Notes: a model not told the origin generated them from the sequence alone. A stretch of 6,519 bases of DNA from Verrucomicrobiota bacterium (GCA_026397895.1 JAPLTZ010000137.1:1-6519); one strand, 5' to 3'. Counted from the stretch's first letter, positions 1 to 5,913 are shown. Numbers and translations are program-made.

Positions 1-1317
1 GATGTCCTGCGCGGGCGCGGAATTATCCTGCTTCGCCGCCAGCGCCGGCATCGCGGAGACCGCGCCCGGCCGCACCTTGAGCGCCACGGCGGGCTGCGTC
101 AGCGTGCGGTAGGTTTTTTGCTCCGGGTCGAAGAACGTGAAGGTCAGTGGCGGCAGTTGTTTCACCTCGGCGGACTGCGGCACGACGACCAGCTCGAAAT
201 GTTTCACGCCCTGCAACCCAAGCTGGTCGGTCGTCTGCACCTTGGAACTCGGCGGATACGTTTTGAAATCCTGCCACGCCGCCGGCAACGGCAGATTCAC
301 TGCGTCCAGCGCGCCCCGGCCGGTAATCTGCGCCTTCACCGTGATGGGGTCGCCCGCCGCCACGTCCGTGGGCGCGGCGGTCATGGTCAGGGAAAAATTT
401 CCCACCGCGCCGCCGAAATCGGCGGGCGCACCCGCCGGCAACGGCAGCACCTCCACCGTTTCCGCCTCGGTCGAGAGCGTGATGCGTCGCTGCTCGCCGC
501 GCTGCTGGAACATGCCGAACGGGTCGAACGGATCGCGTTGCCGCTGACCGGCGACGGGCAGCATAATCACCATCGAAAAATCCACCGGCTCGATTTTCAG
601 CGCGCCGGGCTTCACCGCCGTCACGGTGGTCTGGAACGGCACGACGCTGAAGTTGGCGTTGCCGATGCGGGCCTGGCGTTGGCCGCCCTGGACGGTCTTG
701 CCGAAGGCGAAGCCGTCGGCGTTAAAGGGCGACATCTGGAACTGCTGGATGTTCTGGACCGCGTCGCGGACGTAGAGCTGCACTTCCAGCGGCACGACCT
801 CGCCGAGATAAATCTGCTTCTTCGGCAGGACGAGTTTCAGCAGCGCAATCTGGTCGCCCGCACCGGCGGCGTCCGGTTGCGCGGCGGCGGCGCGCGCGGC
901 GCGTAGGGTGATTGGCGGGCTGTTCAAGATTTTTCCGTCCACCTCGGCTTGAATCGGCGGCAGCGTGAAATCACCCGGCTGCACCGGCGTGAGCGAATAG
1001 GTGTAGGTGACGCTCGAAGCGCTTACGCCGTTGTTCCAACTGAACTGGCTGGATTGCCCGCCGAAGGTCGCGCGCAGATTTTGCAGGCGCGGCAGCGCGG
1101 GCGGATTTTTCGGCGAACCGCCTTCGAACACCAGCGTCAGCGTCGCGCTCTCGCCCACGGTCACGGTGTCGCGGTCGAGCGTGGCGGTGAGCGTGGCCGC
1201 GAGCAGCGTCGCCGGCGCGAGCGCCAGGCACGCGAGTCCCAGAAACAAAAATACCGCCCGCCCGAATCGCTTCGGGCGGCTGGACTTGGCTAGGTTGTGC
1301 AACTGGAAATCGCGCAT
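1..1317 (-). CDS. batD: BatD family protein (N-terminal 439 residues, runs off the left edge)
   Basis: This is an exported BatD-type protein of the Bat (Bacteroides aerotolerance) envelope system, whose biochemical role is not settled. The frame is open from the ATG at 1317 to position 1, so the C-terminus, where the family usually has a membrane anchor, is missing. A basic N-region (residues 11-20) and a hydrophobic stretch (about 21-40, ending LLA-AT) form a signal peptide. Family-like segments follow: VGESATLTLVFEGG (54-67), TYTYSLTPVQPGDFTLPPI (104-122), then VDGKILNSPPITL. An Ala-rich linker lies at about 139-153. A second half starts near 160 and carries QLYVRDAV, a charged QRDPFDPFGMF patch (260-270), GNFSL (about 306-310) and AGDPITVKAQITG (321-333). 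An in-frame TAG four codons upstream fixes the start at 1317; GGAAG is only 2 nt before it, so the ribosome site is weak. Family-level call is solid from sequence style; the other bat genes would lie beyond the edge if present. Confidence 0.85.
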   Translation of the reverse strand, partial: MRDFQLHNLAKSSRPKRFGRAVFLFLGLACLALAPATLLAATLTATLDRDTVTVGESATLTLVFEGGSPKNPPALPRLQNLRATFGGQSSQFSWNNGVSASSVTYTYSLTPVQPGDFTLPPIQAEVDGKILNSPPITLRAARAAAAQPDAAGAGDQIALLKLVLPKKQIYLGEVVPLEVQLYVRDAVQNIQQFQMSPFNADGFAFGKTVQGGQRQARIGNANFSVVPFQTTVTAVKPGALKIEPVDFSMVIMLPVAGQRQRDPFDPFGMFQQRGEQRRITLSTEAETVEVLPLPAGAPADFGGAVGNFSLTMTAAPTDVAAGDPITVKAQITGRGALDAVNLPLPAAWQDFKTYPPSSKVQTTDQLGLQGVKHFELVVVPQSAEVKQLPPLTFTFFDPEQKTYRTLTQPAVALKVRPGAVSAMPALAAKQDNSAPAQDI

Positions 1318-1337
1318 CGCTTCCGGCTATGTTTGCC

Positions 1338-1361
1338 GACTTCCGCCCTGCGGCGCAAGTC
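1338..1361. repeat. Inverted repeat in the batD leader
   Basis: The arms GACTT and AAGTC pair perfectly, followed by one G-G mismatch and a 4-bp CGCC/GGCG stem around a 4-base loop. It lies about 20 nt upstream of the batD start codon on the minus strand, so it could fold in the 5' leader mRNA. No U-tract follows, so it is not a plain terminator. It could be a leader hairpin or a copy of a dispersed palindromic repeat. Confidence 0.45.
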
Positions 1362-1376
1362 AGACGGTAAATTGAC

Positions 1377-1392
1377 AACGGGAACGCCCGTT
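1377..1392 (-). terminator. Weak terminator-like hairpin after cobA-hemD
   Basis: AACGGG and CCCGTT form a perfect 6-bp stem with a 4-base loop, beginning 27 nt after the cobA-hemD stop codon. On the minus strand it is followed by GTCAATTTAC, which has only a short run of T. It may end cobA-hemD transcription before batD, but it could equally be an unrelated inverted repeat. Confidence 0.3.
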
Positions 1393-1418
1393 TGTTCGGT
1401 GAAAAATGGGCGAAGAAA

Positions 1419-2930
1419 TCAGGCGGCGCTTTTCTCCAGCGCCGCGACCAGGCCTTCAATCGTGTGCGCCTTGGCCTCGACGGCGGGCTTGAGGCCGAGC
1501 GCGGCGAGCGCCTTGCTGGTTTCCGGGCCGATGCTGGCAAGCTTGGTTTGTGGGAATTTTTTCAGCAGCGCCGGCAGATCGAACCGCGCGTGAAAGTTTT
1601 CAACCGTCGAGCCGCTGGTGAACGTGATCCAGTCCGCGCCCGCCTCCACCAACCGCGCCGCCGCGCCGGTGCGGTCTTCCGTTTCCGGCACGGTCTGGTA
1701 GCACGGGATGTCGTCCACGATGCCGCCGAGCGCTTCGAGCGCTTGCGGCAATTCCGGCGTGGCCACTTCCGCGCGCAGCAGGCAAATCTTCAGATTCTCG
1801 ACGGACTCGTATTTATTCATCGCCGCCGCGATTTTGACGCCAATAAATTCCTCCGGCATCACGTTCACCTTGAGATGAAACTCCTTCAGCTTCGCCGCCG
1901 TGGCCGGACCGACCGCCGCGATGCGCACGCCGCCGATGTCGCGCATGTCGTCGAAGCCCCGGAAGAAAATCTCGAAGAACTTCGTCACGCCCGTCGGGCT
2001 GGTGAACACGAGCCAGTCGTAGCTGTTCAATTCAATCAAGGCGTCGGCGATGGGCGCGAGGTTGGTCGGCGGCACGGTCTTGATGGTGGGGATTTCCAGC
2101 ACGTCTGCGCCGCGCTCGGCGAGCTGGCGGGAAAGTTCGCTCGCCTGCGTGCGCGTGCGCGTCACGACGATGCGCTGCCCGAACAATGGGCGTGACTCGA
2201 ACCAGTTCAATTTGCCGCGCAGCGTGACGACGCCGCCGAGGATGGTGAGCGCGGGCGGGGCGATTTTCTTTTCCGCGACGAGCGCGGCGATGGTCGCCAG
2301 CGTGCCGGCGACGGAGCGCTGGCGTCCGGTCGTGCCCTGTTCCACGACGGCCACGGGCGTGTCCGCCGCCATGCCGTGCGCGATGAGGCTGCGCGTCCAT
2401 TCGGCAAGGCGCTCCATGCCCATGAGGACGACTTTCGTGCCGGGAATTTTGGCGATCTGCTCGTAGCGCAAATCGGTTTTTGTCTCGGCGGCTTCCGCGT
2501 GGCCGGTGAAGACGGTGAAGCTGGAGCAATGTTCGCGGTGCGTGAGCGGAATGCCGGCGTAGTTCGGCGCGGCCACGACGGACGACACGCCGGGGACGAC
2601 TTCGAAATGGATTTTGGCCGCTGCGAGCGCCTCGGCTTCCTCGCCGCCGCGTCCGAAAATGTAAGGATCGCCGCCCTTGAGCCGCACGACGGTCTTGCCC
2701 TCGCGCGCTTTGGCGAGGATGAGGGCGGTAATATCTTCCTGCGGCATGGTCATGCCTTTGCCGCGATGGATGAGTTCCGCCTGCGGCGCGAGCCGAAGTA
2801 AATCAGGATTCACGAGCTGGTCGTAAATGACCACCTCGGCGCGGGCGAGCAATTCCGCGCCCCGCAACGTCAGCAGGCCGGCATCGCCCGGGCCTGCGCC
2901 GACAAGATAGACTGCGCCTTTCGATTTCAC
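1419..2930 (-). CDS. cobA-hemD: Fused uroporphyrinogen-III C-methyltransferase / uroporphyrinogen-III synthase
   Basis: This 503-residue cytosolic bifunctional enzyme should close hydroxymethylbilane to uroporphyrinogen III (HemD half) and methylate it at C2 and C7 with S-adenosylmethionine to precorrin-2 (CobA/SUMT half). It therefore sits at the branch between heme and siroheme/cobamides. The methyltransferase spans about 5-245: GAGPGD (11-16), LKGGDPYIFGRGGEE (84-98), VPGVSS (112-117) and QGTTGRQR (198-205) are hallmark motifs. The synthase spans about 251-500: IVVTRTR, DWLVFTSPTGV, AAVGPAT, a conserved-looking CYQT, WITFTSGSTVENF and LASIGPETSKAL. Length matches known fusions. The start is GTG at 2930; an in-frame TAA four codons upstream excludes a longer protein. 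AGGCGG abuts the GTG, closer than an ideal ribosome site. hemC, often adjacent in other genomes, is not within this window. There is no overlap with neighbours, so it may be transcribed alone. Confidence 0.95.
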   Translation of the reverse strand: MKSKGAVYLVGAGPGDAGLLTLRGAELLARAEVVIYDQLVNPDLLRLAPQAELIHRGKGMTMPQEDITALILAKAREGKTVVRLKGGDPYIFGRGGEEAEALAAAKIHFEVVPGVSSVVAAPNYAGIPLTHREHCSSFTVFTGHAEAAETKTDLRYEQIAKIPGTKVVLMGMERLAEWTRSLIAHGMAADTPVAVVEQGTTGRQRSVAGTLATIAALVAEKKIAPPALTILGGVVTLRGKLNWFESRPLFGQRIVVTRTRTQASELSRQLAERGADVLEIPTIKTVPPTNLAPIADALIELNSYDWLVFTSPTGVTKFFEIFFRGFDDMRDIGGVRIAAVGPATAAKLKEFHLKVNVMPEEFIGVKIAAAMNKYESVENLKICLLRAEVATPELPQALEALGGIVDDIPCYQTVPETEDRTGAAARLVEAGADWITFTSGSTVENFHARFDLPALLKKFPQTKLASIGPETSKALAALGLKPAVEAKAHTIEGLVAALEKSAA

Positions 2931-3007
2931 CCGCCTACTTTACCGGAACGGCGCGACGGGGCAATGCAAGAGGCTCGGACAACTGCCAGTCGGGTTACCG
3001 ATGATCC

Positions 3008-3109
3008 TCACGGCCCCCGGCTTCCCCGATCATCACCGTCGCTCGGGAAAATACATCCGGTGGCGGCAAGCAAGGCGATTAACCCAATCAAATTCAGAAT
3101 AAGATTCAT
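3008..3109 (-). CDS. Candidate small lipoprotein (33 residues)
   Basis: A short frame runs from the ATG at 3109 to TGA at 3010-3008. It encodes a hydrophobic N-terminus (residues 1-17, rich in Leu, Ile and Ala, no early Lys/Arg) ending in LLAATGC, with Cys at residue 19. ATGC resembles a lipobox, although Ala rather than Leu at -3 is less typical. After the Cys comes a 14-residue hydrophilic tail (IFPSDGDDRGSRGP) rich in Asp, Gly and Arg, as in many tiny bacterial lipoproteins. GAGAG lies about 6-8 nt before the ATG as a modest ribosome site. The ATGC-tail architecture in an otherwise gene-free interval argues for a real gene. The missing positive N-region and the very short length argue against. 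If real, the product would be lipidated at Cys19 and held in the envelope; I assign no function. Confidence 0.5.
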   Translation of the reverse strand: MNLILNLIGLIALLAATGCIFPSDGDDRGSRGP

Positions 3110-3143
3110 GCCGCACTCTCTCACGGATTGAGAGGAGCGGCTA

Positions 3144-3158
3144 TGGGGTGTTACCCCA
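3144..3158. repeat. Short perfect inverted repeat
   Basis: TGGGGT and ACCCCA form a 6-bp perfect stem around a GTT loop. On the minus strand it lies 35-49 nt upstream of the candidate lipoprotein start, so it could be part of that gene's leader or an operator. No U-tract follows on either strand. Confidence 0.4.
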
Positions 3159-3196
3159 CCTTGCAGATTGCCGGCGCGCGCAAACGGCAGGACTTG

Positions 3197-3250
3197 ATTT
3201 CCCCGGACGAGGTCGGGGGAATCCTTGGAAACCGGCGGGGCCGGTCAAGG
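3197..3250 (-). terminator. Tandem hairpins at the 3' end of the pstS-like gene
   Basis: Two hairpins sit back to back. The first (3223-3250) overlaps the stop codon at 3245-3247: CCTTG/CAAGG pairs outside, ACCGG/CCGGT inside, with a 3-base bulge and a CGGGG loop. The second (3197-3222) has an 8-bp stem ATTTCCCC/GGGGGAAT with one G-U pair, then GAC/GTC around GAG. Neither is followed by a T run on the minus strand, so they would act as stability elements or U-less/Rho-assisted terminators rather than classical intrinsic terminators. Confidence 0.45.
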
Positions 3251-4105
3251 ATGCGGGACAAAGCCCGCGCGCGTCAGCACTTCCTGCCCGCGTTTGGATT
3301 CGACGAACGCCACAAAATCTTCCGCGGCGGACGCAGTATCGTCTTTCACCGTGTAAAGCCGCAGCATGCGCGTGTAGGGGTATGCCCCGCTGTTCACCGC
3401 CGTCGCGCCCGGCGCCACGCCGCCGATGGAGACGGCCTTCACGCCGGCCTGCTTCATGAGGTCGAAGCTGCAATAGCCGATGGCGTTGGGGTCCTGCGCC
3501 ACCGCCGCGTTGATTGCCGCGTAGCTCGGGAACGATTTCGCATCCGCCGCGTAAGCTTTCCGGTCCATCGCCAGTTCCTGGAAGCCGAGATACGTTCCCG
3601 AAATCAGGTTGCGGATGGCCGTGTGCACCGGCGCGTCCGGGCCGCCGACGGCCTTCCAATTGGTGACGGCGCCGGTGAAGAGGTCGCGCACTTGCGCGGG
3701 CGTCAGGTTGCCGACGGGGTTATTCGCGTTGACGACGACGGCGACGCTGTATTCGCCGATGACGTGGTCGGTCAATTCGACATCGAACGATTTGATCAAC
3801 GCCGTCTCGTTCGTGGTGATGGGCCGGGACGCCGCGGCGATGTTGCAATTCCGTGTCGCCAGCGCGCCGAAGCCGTAGGTCGTGCCTTTGAACTCCAGGT
3901 CGAAGGTCACGTCGTTGTGCTCCTTTTTGTATTCGTTGGCCAGTTGCGGCGCCAGTTCCTCGCCGAACGTGTTGGAGCCCCGGATGACCAGCTTGCCGGC
4001 GTCCGCCCAGCCGGTCAGCGCCGCGCCCAACAGGAGCGCCGCCGTCAGCGGCCGGAGGTTCGTGCGCTGACCATCAAAACCATGGGGGTGAAAAATAGTT
4101 TTCAT
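3245..4105 (-). CDS. pstS: PstS-like phosphate-binding protein (PBP-like)
   Basis: This 286-residue exported solute-binding protein resembles PstS, which captures phosphate outside the cytoplasmic membrane for the PstCAB transporter. Residues 1-36 look like a signal peptide: a long N-region, a hydrophobic core at about 19-31, and a cleavage motif ADA before GK. The mature part starts LVIRGSNTFGEEL, with GSNT (43-46), then ASRP (92-95), a switch-like ISGTYLGF (168-175) and PNAIGYCSF (206-214), ending in the typical SGAYPYTRMLRLYTV stretch (239-253). These are the positions where the family contacts phosphate and keeps its fold. The ATG at 4105 is preferred: AGGA lies about 9 nt upstream. The frame stays open further upstream to 4291, but that would destroy the signal peptide and overlap the PAS gene. 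No pstCAB or phoU is visible, so the transporter must be elsewhere. I saw no PHO-box-like repeat. Specificity for phosphate is inferred from family; another oxyanion is possible. Confidence 0.8.
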   Translation of the reverse strand: MKTIFHPHGFDGQRTNLRPLTAALLLGAALTGWADAGKLVIRGSNTFGEELAPQLANEYKKEHNDVTFDLEFKGTTYGFGALATRNCNIAAASRPITTNETALIKSFDVELTDHVIGEYSVAVVVNANNPVGNLTPAQVRDLFTGAVTNWKAVGGPDAPVHTAIRNLISGTYLGFQELAMDRKAYAADAKSFPSYAAINAAVAQDPNAIGYCSFDLMKQAGVKAVSIGGVAPGATAVNSGAYPYTRMLRLYTVKDDTASAAEDFVAFVESKRGQEVLTRAGFVPHP

Positions 4106-4181
4106 GCGGAGAATTCCTGTTTTGTGAGCGGTGAGTGTTGCGGGGTAATGGTTCGTCCAGTTCCGCGCCGATGGCAAGTGC

Positions 4182-4205
4182 AAAAACGCGCCGCCGGTCA
4201 GCGCG
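4182..4205 (-). terminator. Intrinsic terminator of the PAS gene
   Basis: On the minus strand CGCGC and GCGCG form a 5-bp all-GC stem with a 9-base loop, followed directly by TTTTT. The TGA stop codon of the PAS gene (4200-4198) lies inside the loop, so coding and termination signals overlap. This would separate the PAS transcript from pstS about 77 bases downstream. Confidence 0.55.
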
Positions 4206-4902
4206 CCCGCCGCCGCCGGACATTCTTGAGGAAATCCTTGGGGACTTTCACGCCGCCGTCCTGCATGGTCTTGATGGCGCAGGCGGGGCAAAGCCCGTGC
4301 GTGAACGAGGCGTCGGAATTCCGCTCGATGTAGGTCTCGACGTGATTCCAGTAGCCGCGGTCGTCGCGGATTTTTTTGCAGCCCGCGCAGATGGGCAGCA
4401 GGCCGCGGAGGGTTTTCACCTGCGCGAGCGCCTGGGTCAGGTCGCGGATGAGGTTTTCCCGCTGCTGCTCCACGAGGCGGCGGTCGGTGATGTCGTTGGA
4501 AACCGCCAGGATGCCCTGCGAACCGTCGGGCAAGATTACGGCGGTCTCGTGCAGGTCGTAATAGCGCAGGCTGCCGTCCTTCTGCACATTCGTCACCTCA
4601 TGATGCAAGGTCTCGCCGGCCAGCAGCCGCGCGAGGTTCTGCTGGATGCTGGCCGGCGATTCCTGGCTGAACCGGCTCACGTGCAGGCCCAGCAATTCCT
4701 CCCGCTTGTAACCGATGTGGCGGCAGAACGACGGGTTGGCGTCGCGCACCACGCCGCCAGCGTCCAGCAGCAGCACGCTGCCCGGCATCAATTCAAACAA
4801 CGCCCGGCACTGCGCTTCGTAGGCGCGCTGCAATTTCCGTTGGAGGCGAATCTCCTTCGTCATGCCGGGAGCGCGTTTGCCCGCTGATGGTTGGTCGTTC
4901 AT
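4198..4902 (-). CDS. PAS-domain protein with C-terminal CxxC...CxxC module
   Basis: This is a 234-residue soluble sensor-type protein. A basic helical lead (15-32) runs into a PAS domain (about 32-140), recognisable by LFELMPGSVLLLDAGGVV, DANPSFCRHIGYKREELLG and VSNDITDRR, the usual end of a PAS/PAC unit. A coiled-coil-like linker follows (138-166). The C-terminus holds LLPICAGCKKIRDDRGYW and THGLCPACAIK, a module known from many PAS and response-regulator proteins (LPICxxCKKIRDDxGYW). Cys172, Cys175, Cys205 and Cys208, with nearby His202, could bind a metal ion. No kinase, GGDEF, EAL or DNA-binding domain is present, and the end is very basic (RRRRAR). It is separated from the TfoX-like gene by 89 nt and from pstS by 92 nt. 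Neither the ATG at 4902 nor the alternative Met14 has a clear ribosome site; I keep the longer form. The ligand and output are unknown. Confidence 0.8.
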   Translation of the reverse strand: MNDQPSAGKRAPGMTKEIRLQRKLQRAYEAQCRALFELMPGSVLLLDAGGVVRDANPSFCRHIGYKREELLGLHVSRFSQESPASIQQNLARLLAGETLHHEVTNVQKDGSLRYYDLHETAVILPDGSQGILAVSNDITDRRLVEQQRENLIRDLTQALAQVKTLRGLLPICAGCKKIRDDRGYWNHVETYIERNSDASFTHGLCPACAIKTMQDGGVKVPKDFLKNVRRRRAR

Positions 4903-4969
4903 AGGCGAATCAACTTGTGTCGGAATTCAATAGCACGCCCCGCAAAATCCGCCAGTCGTTTCGGTGGCT

Positions 4970-4989
4970 GTTCGCGCCGCCAGGCGAAC
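4970..4989 (-). terminator. Hairpin just after the TfoX-like gene
   Basis: GTTCGC and GCGAAC form a perfect 6-bp stem with an 8-base loop, beginning 2 nt after the TGA at 4992. No T run follows on the minus strand, so it may protect the mRNA 3' end or assist termination rather than be a classical terminator. Its position at the end of the glnS-linked unit supports such a role. Confidence 0.35.
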
Positions 4990-4991
4990 GC

Positions 4992-5348
4992 TCAATTCCG
5001 TTTCGTCCGCTTGGCGGATTTTTTGGAACTGGCGGCCAGTCGGATGGCGCGCTGCGCCCACGCGGTGAGTTCCGGGGCATTTTCCAGCACGTCCGGCGGG
5101 ACTTCGTGATACGCCATCGTCAGCACCTTGCCGCGCGATTCGTAGGTGAACGCACCCATGCCGCGCGCCGTGTAATCCGCCTGCGATGCTGCGTCCGTTT
5201 TGAAGAACAACCGCCCCTCGTCCAGAATCCCGAAGAAATGGTCGCCGGAATAGATTCCGTGCGCGCCGAACATCGCCTTCGCCCGCACGTCCGGCAACGC
5301 GCTCAACTGGTCGAGGACAAGGGCTTTGAAGGAGTCGTCAGAAGCCAT
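4992..5348 (-). CDS. TfoX N-terminal domain protein
   Basis: This 118-residue protein matches the stand-alone TfoX_N domain: MASDDSFKALVLDQLSALPDVRAKAMFGAHGIYSGDHFFGILDEG is the family's start, followed by LFFKTDAASQADYTARG and FTYESRGKVLTMAYHEVPPDVLENAPELTAWAQRAI, then a Lys/Arg/Ser-rich tail (about 107-118). TfoX/Sxy proteins activate competence genes in gamma-proteobacteria, but the short N-terminal-only forms common elsewhere have no demonstrated role. I therefore do not call this a competence regulator. The start is well supported: the upstream gene's TAA ends immediately before this ATG, and AAGGG lies about 9 nt upstream. The abutting stop and start suggest translational coupling to the membrane-protein gene, and so co-transcription with glnS. 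Confidence 0.85.
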   Translation of the reverse strand: MASDDSFKALVLDQLSALPDVRAKAMFGAHGIYSGDHFFGILDEGRLFFKTDAASQADYTARGMGAFTYESRGKVLTMAYHEVPPDVLENAPELTAWAQRAIRLAASSKKSAKRTKRN

Positions 5349-5906
5349 TTAGAACAACCCTTGCAAAGATTGCTTTGCACTTAATGAATTGGGATCAGCG
5401 ATACGCCGCAAAAGCTTAATTTCTTGCTGTGTGTATTGGTGATTCCACTTCACACGTTCGGGTAATCGTTTGACCAATTCGGCGGTGAGAAAAGGTCCGT
5501 TGTCCAAAAAACTCAATTTCAAAGGGAGCAGTCTTCCATCCTCGAAAATTATCAACAGTGCTTTTGTGTTAGCATCGGACGCAAAGCCTCTGACACCCGG
5601 CGATGCCAATTTTTCTACACCTCCTAGCAAAGGCGGCATTCCAACGATGACTTTTTTTATGGACGAAAGCGGCAAGGATTTAGCGTTCCACCTTCCAAAA
5701 ATTAGTTCCGTGCTAGTAAGCAACCAGTATTTGCGGTTCAACTCACGCCTTACAAACCAAAATGCCACTGCAGCAGGAGAACCCAAATAGAAGTAGCCAA
5801 TGCATATCAACGGTATTACTGCCCCAATGCCGGTGAACATTGGAAATACAATAACAACCAGTGCTATCCAATCGCTTCTTGTGGGTTCTGTTGCTTCCTC
5901 ATCCAT
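5349..5906 (-). CDS. Small membrane protein with possible PH-like domain, AT-richer than its neighbours
   Basis: I do not recognise this 185-residue protein as a named family. The N-terminus is acidic, then residues 13-35 and about 37-52 are hydrophobic and look like two closely spaced membrane helices. RRELNRKYWLLTSTELIFGRWNAKSLPLSSIKKVIVG (53-89) resembles the start of bacterial PH-like (bPH) domains, where a Y-x-L-T-x-x-x-L-I-x-G strand is followed by an I/LPLSSI segment. The region up to about 130 (ALLIIFEDGRLLPLKL) could complete the beta barrel. The remainder is a charged helical tail. The gene begins 7 nt after the glnS stop and ends directly against the TfoX-like start. Sampled 60-base blocks (5401-5460, 5521-5580) are about 43% GC, against 75% at 2101-2160 in cobA-hemD, which suggests recent acquisition. 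There is no clear ribosome site; coupling to glnS termination is possible. Confidence 0.65.
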   Translation of the reverse strand: MDEEATEPTRSDWIALVVIVFPMFTGIGAVIPLICIGYFYLGSPAAVAFWFVRRELNRKYWLLTSTELIFGRWNAKSLPLSSIKKVIVGMPPLLGGVEKLASPGVRGFASDANTKALLIIFEDGRLLPLKLSFLDNGPFLTAELVKRLPERVKWNHQYTQQEIKLLRRIADPNSLSAKQSLQGLF

Positions 5907-5913
5907 TTGCTCA

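Larger units (their letters stand above)
2931..3244. other. Intergenic region between pstS-like gene and cobA-hemD
   Basis: This 314-bp gap contains the candidate mini-lipoprotein gene (3008-3109), a short perfect hairpin (3144-3158) and the tandem hairpins after pstS (3197-3250). The 77 bases from 2931 to 3007, upstream of cobA-hemD, show no convincing promoter, riboswitch or RNA gene to my eye. No tRNA-like cloverleaf was found. Confidence 0.6.

Noticed and set aside
118..906. Long plus-strand frame of 262 codons
   Set aside because: It is the complement of batD; its product is Arg/His/Gly-rich with no recognisable domain, whereas the minus frame reads as a coherent BatD protein.
1372..1377. 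TTGACA, a perfect -35-like hexamer on the plus strand
   Set aside because: No matching -10 box at the right spacing and no plus-strand gene downstream.
971..1540. Minus-strand frame of 189 codons spanning the hemD end and batD start
   Set aside because: It overlaps both genes in another frame, is Ala/Arg-rich, and would read through the intergenic hairpins.
2931..3007. Possible tRNA or riboswitch upstream of cobA-hemD
   Set aside because: No cloverleaf and no cobalamin-riboswitch-like B12 box could be seen; a covariance-model search would settle it.
3001..3033. ATGATC...GATCAT inverted repeat near the end of the small lipoprotein gene
   Set aside because: Only 6-bp arms separated by 21 bases with no further pairing inside; likely chance.
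4106..4291. N-terminal extension of the pstS-like protein
   Set aside because: The extra 62 residues are not signal-like, overlap the PAS gene by 94 nt and cross its terminator; the ATG at 4105 has a ribosome site and a proper signal peptide.
3128..4333. Plus-strand frame of 401 codons
   Set aside because: It is a GC-driven shadow of the pstS-like gene; composition is Arg/Gly/Val/His-biased with no domain signature.
4135..4887. Plus-strand frame of 250 codons
   Set aside because: It is antisense to the PAS gene, whose PAS and Cys motifs are clear.
4903..4969. Promoter-like TGCTATTGA upstream of the PAS gene
   Set aside because: Only about half of a -10 consensus matches and no convincing -35 lies at 16-18 bases.
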